Assembly (NCBI GenBank): GCA_963737835.1
Contig: CAVTUH010000002.1
Span: 372,001-436,000, forward strand
Direction: 5' to 3'
Length of the DNA: 64,000 bases
Source: Palsa-1248 sp963737835
GTDB lineage: Bacteria; Gemmatimonadota; Gemmatimonadetes; Gemmatimonadales; Gemmatimonadaceae
In this document: positions 51,530 to 59,052 of the stretch, one piece after another
Position numbering within the stretch: the stretch's first letter is position 1
Layout of the letters: every line of letters begins with the position of its first letter
Made by a program: the position numbers and the translations under genes
Notes under the pieces: model-generated
What the model was told of the DNA's origin: nothing
The model's input: only the letters and a program-made list of their open reading frames with translations
Databases searched by the model: none

Positions 51530-52143
51530 CGGATGCCGAGCTCCAGGCACAGTACCAGAGGGCAGTGCGCCGCGACGGTGCCGCGCGTGCGGCCTGTCCG
51601 TCGCCAGAGCAGCTGCAGCAGCTCGTCGAGCGGACCGGCGCCGAAGAGGAGCGCGTGGACATTCTGGACCACGTGATGTCCTGCGCCGACTGCCACCGTG
51701 AGTTGGCACTCTTACAGGGGATCCATGCCGCCCAGCCGCGGCAAGCGCTGTTGCGCCCGCGGCACTGGCTTGCCGCAGCAAGTCTGCTCATCGCGTTCGC
51801 CGGAGGTGTTCTGCTCACGCGCGGCGTGCTGACTCATCCCGCCACGGAACCGATGCGCGGCGCGGGTGAGACGCCCGGGGATGGCATCAGGGTCGTTGGC
51901 GCCAGCGCGCCTGTGGCACAGGGGCAGCCGGGTACGCTCACCTGGCACGCCTTGCCCGGCGCCGTTCAGTACACGGTCGAAGTCCTCGACGGCGCGGACC
52001 GGGTGCTGTTCACGAGGCAGACGACGGACACGACCGTCGCCGTGCCCGCGCTCGCGGCGCCCGCCGCCTGGTGGGTCCGCGCTGCCCTCGCCGACGGCAC
52101 TGACCATAGGTCGGAGATAGAGAAGCTGGACGTTGGACGTTAG
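51526..52143 (+). CDS. Membrane-anchored anti-sigma factor with ZAS motif
   Basis: A 205-residue protein. The N-terminal cytosolic part has the zinc-binding anti-sigma motif DHVMSCADCHREL (HxxxCxxC). One membrane helix follows (HWLAAASLLIAFAGGVLLT), then an extracytoplasmic beta-type domain (PGTLTWHALPGAVQYTVEVLDGADRVLFTRQTTD). It holds the ECF sigma factor inactive until a signal arrives. The last residues KLDVGR and the TAG stop are encoded by the repeat element 52127-52240, so the original C-terminus may have been replaced when the element arrived. Confidence 0.9.
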   Translation: MTDAELQAQYQRAVRRDGAARAACPSPEQLQQLVERTGAEEERVDILDHVMSCADCHRELALLQGIHAAQPRQALLRPRHWLAAASLLIAFAGGVLLTRGVLTHPATEPMRGAGETPGDGIRVVGASAPVAQGQPGTLTWHALPGAVQYTVEVLDGADRVLFTRQTTDTTVAVPALAAPAAWWVRAALADGTDHRSEIEKLDVGR

Positions 52144-52240
52144 ACGTTGGACGTTGGAAACAAACCTCGGGGCTGGCAAAGCGCACTGCTGCCGGCCCCG
52201 AGGTTTGTTTCCAACGTCCAACGTCTAACGTCCAACGTCT
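52127..52240. repeat. Inverted GTTAGACGTTGGACGTT arrays around a hairpin
   Basis: Left arm GGACGTTGGACGTTAGACGT plus TGGACGTTGG, core AAACAAACCTCGGGGC...GCCCCGAGGTTTGTTT (16-bp stem with small mismatches inside), right arm CCAACGTCCAACGTCTAACG plus TCCAACGTC. It supplies the stop of the anti-sigma gene. The core has the same size and position as those at 38845 and 46803 but a different sequence. Confidence 0.88.
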
Positions 52241-52352
52241 CTGCCTTTCCACTGAGAGTCGTCCCCATCCCCCAGCGTCTCCATCCACAGAGCCCCTCAT
52301 TTCCGAGCGAGCATCGCAGCGGGGCGACCCCGGAATCGTGGAGACGACCACA

Positions 52353-53006
52353 ATGGAGACCTCACGCAGGTATAGGAACCTGGCGCTTGCAGCGGTCGCC
52401 GCGGCCGCAGTCCCGTCGGTCGCGCGCGCCCAATTCACGACCGCGACGTCGACAACGCATCACTGGCTCGCCGTCGGACTTGGCTTTGGCGACATCATCC
52501 CGACCGGCAATGCGACGCAGGACTACAGTGGCAGCTTTCAGGGACAAGCCTACGTCGTGATCAACCTCGGTATCCTGCCCGAGCTCCGCTTCAACCTCGG
52601 CTACCAGCGGATGAATTTTTCGCAGCAGTTGCTGAGCCAGCTCGGCTACCCCACGACGGCCAGCGGTTACAACAGCGTCCTCGCCGGGATCGCAGGCACG
52701 CGCATCGACTTGATTCGCGGACCCGTCCGTCCGTACCTCACCCTTGGGGTCGGCGCGTTCAACTTCAAGTCGAGCATCGATAGCGCGGGGACCGGCAGCT
52801 ACAAGGCCGGAACGGCGACGAACCCCACCTCGGCCCTCCATTTCGGGCTCGACGGCGGCGCCGGACTCGCCGTGCACGTCGGGCGCTTCGAAGCGTTTGG
52901 CGAAGGCCGCATCCAGAACATCTACACCAACAAGGGCTTCATCTCGAGCGCGAAACAGATCCAGGCCGTGCCGGTGACGTTCGGCTTCCTGTACTCGATC
53001 TTCTAG
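52353..53006 (+). CDS. Outer-membrane beta-barrel protein
   Basis: About 217 residues from ATG 52353 (a GTG five codons earlier is also in frame). Signal peptide (RNLALAAVAAAAVPSVARAQ). The body is a series of amphipathic strands (HHWLAVGLGFGDIIPTG, GQAYVVINLGILPELRFNLGYQRM, RPYLTLGVGAFNFKS, LHFGLDGGAGLAVHVGRFEAFGEGRIQN) and ends in GFLYSIF, with the C-terminal Phe typical of outer-membrane barrels. Ten or so strands; OmpW/opacity-like. It follows the sigma/anti-sigma pair and may be one of its targets. Confidence 0.82.
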   Translation: METSRRYRNLALAAVAAAAVPSVARAQFTTATSTTHHWLAVGLGFGDIIPTGNATQDYSGSFQGQAYVVINLGILPELRFNLGYQRMNFSQQLLSQLGYPTTASGYNSVLAGIAGTRIDLIRGPVRPYLTLGVGAFNFKSSIDSAGTGSYKAGTATNPTSALHFGLDGGAGLAVHVGRFEAFGEGRIQNIYTNKGFISSAKQIQAVPVTFGFLYSIF

Positions 53007-53030
53007 CCGAAACGCTCGCGCGGGCGAACC

Positions 53031-54411
53031 TTACGCACCAACGAGGTTCGCCCGCGGGTCGATGATCTGTAGCACCTCGCTGATGCCCGGTTGATTGAAT
53101 CCCTTGTAGCCCTGATTGCGCTCGAGATTCTCCAGGTGCGAGCCAATCGCGCCATGTCGTCGGAAGTCCGCCGCCTCGACATCGCTGATCTGCCCGGCGC
53201 GCACCAGCGCGTCGATCCGGTCAGGCCGAACGGGCCACCACTCTCCCTCGGTCAATTGCTGAAAGAGGTGAGGGAAGTTCGAGAACGGCGCCATCATGCG
53301 CACACCGCGTTGCTCGAGTTGTGCCCGGAGCGCTTGAGCGTCGTAGGTGCACTCGAGAATGGTTGAGTCCCGCTTCCAGCATCGACTCACCATGGAGTGC
53401 GCACCACAGCCCCGCCCGTCGAAGGCGCGGCAGCGGCTCGAGCGCCGCATGCGCGAAGTCACCGGTCAGCTCATCCGGCGCCAGATCGATGTCCGCGAAC
53501 ACGACGGTCCCGAGCACCGGTTGCTCGAGAATCTGCGAGCCCCAGCCGGCCTCGGCTCCCGCATAAAACCGTTCGCGACAGGTGAAACCGAGCTGCTCGA
53601 GGATTCCGATGGTGCGGTGAAACCGCTGGCGCGATGCATCATACGTATGATGGTCGTCGTTGGCCCATCCGATCCCGAGTACGTCCTGTCGCGCTTTCTG
53701 CACTCGGGCGGCATGGTTGCGGCGACCCCAGTACTCACGCTCCGCACGAAGGAAAAGCGCGCAGGTCCAATCCGCACCGAGATCGTCGATCGCCTCCGCA
53801 ACGATCGCTGCGGTGTGGTCGAATCCGCGTGCCGTGTCATCGAACAGTCGCCGGCGCCGACGCAAGCGATCGAGGTGCCCCTGGCTCCGCAGCAGTCGAT
53901 CGGGCGAGAGGTCGGGGATGTCGAAGCCAATGTGTCCGTGGCGCTCGACGACCCAGCACTCGACGCCATGTTCGCGCCACACACACGCGCGCCGATACGT
54001 GGACAGCGGTTGCCCGTCGATCTCTGCCTCGATGCCCTGTGCGGCCAGAAAATCCGCGACGGATTCGACTCGAACGGCGAGCACTACCGTCTCAGCGGGC
54101 CCCAGTACAATGTCGGGAAAGATGCCGAGCTCGTGAATGCCGTAGGCGGTGCCGTCCGATGTATGACAGATCTTGAAACCCGTCTCCACGAGACGGTCAC
54201 GCTGGCCCGGATCACCCGGCACGACGACATGATCCAACAGATCGGTGAGTCGAATGCCGGCTGCCGTCCGCAGCCGCTCCGCGAAGTCCGCCGTCTGCGA
54301 GCTTCGCCGCAGCGCATCGTCGACGATCTCCCGGACCAGCGTGTCTGCAGCCGGCTGCACGACCCAGCGGCCGAAAGGCGTCGTCGCGGTGGGAAGAGTG
54401 GCGGATTCCAT
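53031..54411 (-). CDS. Unknown ~460-residue protein of the radical SAM operon, frameshifted near its end
   Basis: From ATG 54411 one frame runs to about 53371 (TLVREIVDDALRRSSQ ... ETGFKICHTSDGTAYGIHELGIFPDIVLGP ... IGWANDDHHTYDASRQRFHRT ... FYAGAEAGWGSQILEQP ... LWCALHGESMLEA). After one extra base near 53370 the next frame continues DSTILECTYDAQALRAQL ... RMMAPFSNFPHLFQQLTEGEWWPV ... RRHGAIGSHLENLERNQGYKGFNQPG and stops at 53031. The two fit as one protein. No family is recognised with confidence; conserved His, Asp and Glu residues suggest a metal enzyme, perhaps of the vicinal-oxygen-chelate type. It is third in an operon after the radical SAM and leucine dehydrogenase-like genes. Confidence 0.72.
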
Positions 54412-54457
54412 TGGTGTGTCCCCCGGTCGAGATTGCGGACCGATGCTTGAAGTCGAT

Positions 54458-55519
54458 TTACCGGTTTTTCCGTAGCCGCTGCTCAGCCAACTGGTCGGCA
54501 ACGGCCGCCGGCGGCAACTGTTGCGCGTCGGACGCGGCGAACAGCGCGAGGAGCGTGTCGTAGATGCCACCCACATGCGCGTGGCACTGCGCGGGGTTCC
54601 ACAGGCCGCGGTGGATGTTGATGGTCATGAGGCCGCCGGCGTTGATCACGTAGTCGGGCGCGTAGACGATCCCCTTCGCCTGCAACAGCTGACCGAGATG
54701 CGGTGCGGCGAGCTGGTTGTTCGCCGCCCCTGCGATGATGCTGCATCGCAGCGTATCGATGCTCGCTTCGTCGATCACGGACCCCAGTGCACACGGCGCC
54801 AACACATCGACGTCGGCACTCACAATGGCGGTGGGCGCCACCACGTCGGCGCCAAACTCCGCGCGCACGCGGTCGACGCGGGTCTCATCCACGTCCGCCA
54901 CGATGAGTCGAGCGCTCTCCGCAGCCAGGTATCGACAGAGCAGGTAGCCGACATGACCGATGCCCTGGACCGCCACGCGCCGTCCGACAAGTGAATCGTC
55001 GCCATAGCGGTATTTCGCGCACGCCTTGATGCCGCAGTACACCCCCCACGCTGTATAGGGTGAGGGGTCGCCCGATCGGTCGGCGAGGCCGGCGACGTGT
55101 TGCGTTTCATGGGCCATCGTTGCCATGTCGCTCGGGCTGGTGTTGACGTCTTCCCCAGCGATGTACTGACCGCCCAGCGATTCCACATGCCGGCCGTGCG
55201 CGCGGAAGACGCGCGCGCGGTCGATCGTCGCGGGATCGCCGATCACGACGCTCTTCCCGCCGCCGTAATCGAGACCCGCCATCGCCGCCTTGTAGGTCAT
55301 CGCCCGCGACAGTCGCAGCGCGTCGGCAATGGCGTCCTCTTCGGTGCGGTAGTGCCACAACCTCGTGCCGCCGACCGCCGGGCCCAGCGTGGTGTCGTGG
55401 ATCGCGATGATCCCGTGATACCCGATCGCCGGATCGCTCGCGATGCTCACGCGCTCGTGATCGGCGAAGCCGGCCAACCGCGCGAACCGCTGCGTGTCCG
55501 TCGTGACGGAGGCCGTCAT
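54458..55519 (-). CDS. Glu/Leu/Phe/Val dehydrogenase (leucine dehydrogenase-like)
   Basis: A 353-residue NAD-dependent amino acid dehydrogenase. The N-terminal domain has TTLGPAVGGTRLWHY, SRAMTYKAAMAGLDYGGGKSVVIGDP, with the two catalytic Lys of TYKAA and GGGKS. The Rossmann domain has VAVQGIGHVGYLLCRYLAAESARLIVADVD, followed by CALGSVIDEASIDTLRCSIIAGAANNQL. Length and motifs match leucine/phenylalanine dehydrogenases, which deaminate branched-chain or aromatic amino acids to 2-oxo acids. It begins three bases after the stop of the radical SAM gene, so it is surely in the same operon. Confidence 0.92.
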   Translation of the reverse strand: MTASVTTDTQRFARLAGFADHERVSIASDPAIGYHGIIAIHDTTLGPAVGGTRLWHYRTEEDAIADALRLSRAMTYKAAMAGLDYGGGKSVVIGDPATIDRARVFRAHGRHVESLGGQYIAGEDVNTSPSDMATMAHETQHVAGLADRSGDPSPYTAWGVYCGIKACAKYRYGDDSLVGRRVAVQGIGHVGYLLCRYLAAESARLIVADVDETRVDRVRAEFGADVVAPTAIVSADVDVLAPCALGSVIDEASIDTLRCSIIAGAANNQLAAPHLGQLLQAKGIVYAPDYVINAGGLMTINIHRGLWNPAQCHAHVGGIYDTLLALFAASDAQQLPPAAVADQLAEQRLRKNR

Positions 55520-55522
55520 GGC

Positions 55523-56839
55523 TCAACCACCGAGGTCGACGGACGCCGTGTTGCCGTAGACGGCGACACCCGGCCCTCCGCCGATCGGCCCGTAGCCCGC
55601 AAATGGCGGCAGCTTGTACTTCCGCCACGTCTCATACCAGGCGAGGTCTGCCTGGATGAGGAAATCGAGCGGCACGCTCGGATGACCAGCGAGCGCGGTC
55701 CCGGGCTCGACGCACCACGTGTCGAGATGCGGAACGACTCCGCGCGACATGAGGTACTCGAACCCTTCACGCGCGGACGCGACGGCGTCGGACACGGACG
55801 TGAAGCCCCATGGTTGGGCCATCTCCACGCCGGACACCATGTTCGGGCTGACCCCGCCCTCGCCCATGATCGGTACCGCGTCGACGAGCCGGGCGACCCA
55901 TGTGTCGTAACCGACGTACTTCTCCTTGCCGGGCGCGATCACCCGGAACAAGTCCTTGTTCCACACCTCGAGGTTCGCGTTGTGCGACGTCACGCCCGCA
56001 TCGCGGAACCGACGCACGTTGTCGAGTGGCTGCGACTCGGTGATCATGACGATCGGCACGCGCCGGCCCAGGCGGGATCGGATCGCTTCGACGTACGGCA
56101 AATTGAAATCGGTCGCGTTGTCTGCACCGCCGCGGACGGGACGCACGATCGATCCGCCGGTCATGATGATGGTGACCATCCGGGTCGCCGGATCGGATTC
56201 CGCCGCCATCGCGTCCAACACCTCGACGACTTTGCCGACGTCTTTGATCGCGTCCGCAGTGACGTGGTCACCCGTCAGCTTGCGAATCTCGCGGAGGTTG
56301 TAGTTGATGTCGCAGAACCGGCACTCCTCCTTGTCGCCCCAGTAGTGACACGCACGGAAGGTCGTGATGAAGGCGTAGGAGTTGTACAACAGCGGAATCA
56401 CTTGCTCGTAGCGCGTCCCGTCGGGGAATGTACGCCCGTAGTACGAGGGCTTCGGCGGATAGACCACCTCTGCAAGCGGCACGCTGCTCTCGCAGAGCAT
56501 GGTCACGCCGTCCACGACGTCCACGACGTACGGTGAGGCGCCATTCAGGACGACACGGACCCACGTACGCTGGAGGCCGTACGGGCCGCCGCGGAAGAGG
56601 AAGTCCTCGGGCGCGGCCGTGCTCATCCCGGCCTTGAGATCGTGGTGCGCCGAGATGTTGTAGGAGAAGAGATAGTAGGCCTGCGCACGACATCCACGCG
56701 CCGCTTCCATCGCGGCATCCGTGAAGGTCACCCCGCGCCGAAGCAGATCCTCCTTGAGGATGACCTCCTTTGGGACCGTGGCGTACTTGCGGGCATAGAC
56801 GTCGAGTGTCGGGCGCGTCGCGGTTGCCGTTGCGGTCAT
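55523..56839 (-). CDS. Radical SAM protein with CX8CX2C cluster motif
   Basis: A 438-residue protein. The cluster motif is CHYWGDKEECRFC (about residues 177-189), a C-x8-C-x2-C spacing, not the usual C-x3-C-x2-C. The following strands match a radical SAM barrel: IKDVGKVVEVLDAMAAES, VTIIMTGGSIVRPV (GGE-like position), VPIVMITESQPLDNVRRFRDAGVTSHNANLEVWNKDLF, VSGVEMAQPWGFTSVSDAVA. The N-terminal ~110 residues are an added domain. It starts the operon with the leucine dehydrogenase-like and unknown genes, so it may act on an amino acid or its oxo-acid. Substrate unknown. Confidence 0.87.
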   Translation of the reverse strand: MTATATATRPTLDVYARKYATVPKEVILKEDLLRRGVTFTDAAMEAARGCRAQAYYLFSYNISAHHDLKAGMSTAAPEDFLFRGGPYGLQRTWVRVVLNGASPYVVDVVDGVTMLCESSVPLAEVVYPPKPSYYGRTFPDGTRYEQVIPLLYNSYAFITTFRACHYWGDKEECRFCDINYNLREIRKLTGDHVTADAIKDVGKVVEVLDAMAAESDPATRMVTIIMTGGSIVRPVRGGADNATDFNLPYVEAIRSRLGRRVPIVMITESQPLDNVRRFRDAGVTSHNANLEVWNKDLFRVIAPGKEKYVGYDTWVARLVDAVPIMGEGGVSPNMVSGVEMAQPWGFTSVSDAVASAREGFEYLMSRGVVPHLDTWCVEPGTALAGHPSVPLDFLIQADLAWYETWRKYKLPPFAGYGPIGGGPGVAVYGNTASVDLGG

Positions 56840-57094
56840 GCGTGCTCCCCTCGGCTCATGCGTAACTCGTCTCTGGCGAGTCCGGGCGACGAGTGGCTAC
56901 CTTGGGACAGGGGTCGGCTCCGGCAGCACGGTGCGCCCGGAGGCGCCGGGTACCCAGAGAGCTAGCTCCCGCTCCTACACCTGTCTAGAACGCCCTTAGC
57001 GTGATGCTCACAGCCAACATCCACGGGGAATTTCCGACGCCCGACTCGCACGCCCGCAGTCGCATCCACCGGCTACCGGACTGAACACCCCCGT

Positions 57095-57961
57095 ATGTCG
57101 CCTCTCACCGTTCCCCTTTCTCCTTTCACCGGCCGGCCAGCGCCGTCCTCGTCGGTTCCGATCGCAGACGGCATGCGGCGGGTGGCTCGTGCCGCGCGCG
57201 GCTTCGCATTGACAGAAGCTCGCTACGATGCTGGAAGCACACTCGCTCCGCATGCACACGAACACCCTGTGCTCACGTTCATACTGGCCGGCCGCGTGCA
57301 AGAGCGGTTTGTCTCACATGGCCAGATGTGTGATCCGCGGAGTCTCGTCGTCATCCCCGCGGGCGCGCCACACGGAGAAACCTTCCCCTCTCCTGGCGCG
57401 CGCTGCCTCATCGTCGAGATGAGCGGCGAGCGTGCCGCCGCCATCGGCGCCTACTCTCGGTTGTTCGACGAACCGAAATGCGCGTCGGGCGGCGAAGTCG
57501 CCGGCCTCGGCATACAACTCCACCGTGAGTTTCGCCACATCGATGACGTGACTGGCCTGGCCATCGAGGGGTTGATCTTCCAACTCTCCGCGGCGGCCGT
57601 GCGGGCCGGTCGACGACCGCTGTCCGGCGCCGCGCCGTCGTGGCTGGTGCGAGCGCGCGATGAGATCCACGCGACTGTCGGTCGGGCAGTGTCGATCACG
57701 GATCTCGCCCGGGCAGCAGGCGTGCATCCGGTCCACTTCACGCGCGCCTTTGCCCGATGGTACGGATGCCCGCCGGCCGAATATCTCCGACGACTCCGGA
57801 TCGAGGCCGCGTGTCAGGCGCTGGCACATTCCGACGCGTCGCTCGCCGACATTGCGATCGCATCAGGTTTCGCCGACCAAAGCCACATGTCGCGTCAGTT
57901 CCAGCGCCGCATTGGGATGACGCCGGGCCGGTTTCGCCAGACGGCCGCGTCCAGCGTCTAA
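57095..57961 (+). CDS. AraC-family transcriptional regulator
   Basis: A 288-residue regulator. The N-terminal part holds a cupin ligand domain (LAPHAHEHPVLTFILAGRVQERFVSHGQMCDPRSLVVIPAGAPHGETF). The C-terminal double HTH is AVSITDLARAAGVHPVHFTRAFARWYGCPPAEYLRRLRIEAACQALAHSDASLADIAIASGFADQSHMSRQFQRRIGMTPGRFRQ. The first ~20 residues (SPLTVPLSPFTGRPAPS) are encoded by a pyrimidine-tract element, so the real start may be ATG 57173. The end SSV and the TAA stop come from a GTCTAACGTCCAGC array. It is divergent from the radical SAM operon, which it might regulate. Confidence 0.92.
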   Translation: MSPLTVPLSPFTGRPAPSSSVPIADGMRRVARAARGFALTEARYDAGSTLAPHAHEHPVLTFILAGRVQERFVSHGQMCDPRSLVVIPAGAPHGETFPSPGARCLIVEMSGERAAAIGAYSRLFDEPKCASGGEVAGLGIQLHREFRHIDDVTGLAIEGLIFQLSAAAVRAGRRPLSGAAPSWLVRARDEIHATVGRAVSITDLARAAGVHPVHFTRAFARWYGCPPAEYLRRLRIEAACQALAHSDASLADIAIASGFADQSHMSRQFQRRIGMTPGRFRQTAASSV

Positions 57962-57986
57962 CGTCCAGCGTCTAACGTCCAGCGTT
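57948..57986. repeat. GCGTCTAACGTCCA array
   Basis: Three units of GTCCAGCGTCTAACGTCCAG with small changes. This is one arm only of the GTTAGACGTTGGAC family, with AGCG variants. It forms the stop codon of the AraC gene. Confidence 0.75.
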
Positions 57987-57999
57987 GACGCATTCTCCG

Positions 58000-58956
58000 G
58001 TGCGCATATTCCTCGCCGGCGCGACAGGCGTCGTCGGTCGTCGTTTCATTCCACTCGCGGTCGCAGCCGGCCATACGGTGACGGCCGTGGGCCGGAGTCT
58101 GCGCAAACGCGACACGTTGGGACGGCTCGGTGCGGCGGCCATTGCGTTGGACCTGTTCGCCCCTGACCTGGTGCGGCGCGCGGTCGCCGGCCACGACATC
58201 GTGGTCAACCTCGCAACGCACGTCCCACCCTCGACCACGCGGATGTTCCTGCCCGGCGCCTGGTGGGAGAACGATCGATTGCGGCGCCGTGCCTCAGCGA
58301 TACTTGCGGAGGGCGCCTTGGCGACCGGAGTGTCGCGGTTCATCCAGGAGTCCTTCGCGGTGTACGCCGACCACGGCGACGAGTTGATCGACGAATCGGA
58401 CCCGCCGGCGCCGGTCCGCTACAATCGGAGCATCCTCGACGCCGAACGCGCAGCCGCGCGATTCACGGCCGCGGGTCGCATCGGGATCGTCCTGCGGTTC
58501 GCGAACTTCTACGGGCCCGATGCATTCCAGACCATTGATTCGTTCGTCCTCGCACGCCGCGGATGGGCGCCGATCCCCGGGCCGCCAGAGGCCTTCGTCT
58601 CGTCGGTGTCCCACGATGACGCAGCGGCTGCCGTGCTCGCGGCTGTCGAGTTGCCGGCAGGCACCTACAACGTGACCGACGACGAGCCGCTGCGCCGCCG
58701 CGACTACGCGGCGGTGCTGGCCGAGGTACTCGGTCTGCCGGCACTGCGGTTCCCGCCGGCGTGGACGACCAAGCTGGCGGGATCACTCGGCAGGTTGTTG
58801 ACGCGCTCGCAGCGCATCTCCAATGCGAAGCTCCGCGGTGCCTCGGCCTGGCGGCCGCAGTATCCGAGCGTTCGCGAGGGATGGCGGGCGCTCGTCGAAC
58901 CACCGGATGCCCAAGCGGGTAGCAGGACGGACACGGAGAAGGAAGCAGGCGCCTAG
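58000..58956 (+). CDS. NAD(P)-dependent sugar epimerase/dehydratase family protein
   Basis: About 318 residues from GTG 58000. An extended short-chain dehydrogenase: the Rossmann motif VRIFLAGATGVVGRRFIPLAVAAGHTVTAVGRS (GxxGxxG) opens the protein, followed by GHDIVVNLATHVPPS, and FYGPDAFQTIDSF. The usual YxxxK is seen as VRYNRSILDAERAA, where the K is not clearly present, so the catalytic site may be altered. The C-terminal helices (ALVEPPDAQAG) are normal. The substrate cannot be inferred. It follows the AraC gene. Confidence 0.85.
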   Translation: MRIFLAGATGVVGRRFIPLAVAAGHTVTAVGRSLRKRDTLGRLGAAAIALDLFAPDLVRRAVAGHDIVVNLATHVPPSTTRMFLPGAWWENDRLRRRASAILAEGALATGVSRFIQESFAVYADHGDELIDESDPPAPVRYNRSILDAERAAARFTAAGRIGIVLRFANFYGPDAFQTIDSFVLARRGWAPIPGPPEAFVSSVSHDDAAAAVLAAVELPAGTYNVTDDEPLRRRDYAAVLAEVLGLPALRFPPAWTTKLAGSLGRLLTRSQRISNAKLRGASAWRPQYPSVREGWRALVEPPDAQAGSRTDTEKEAGA

Positions 58957-59052
58957 ATTCCGAGGCGGCCTGTCTTCTTTCGTCTGGTGGTCACTGTCAT
59001 TCCCGAATCCTCAATCCCGTCGTTTCTCTCTGGCGCCCAGCGTCGCCAAGGT

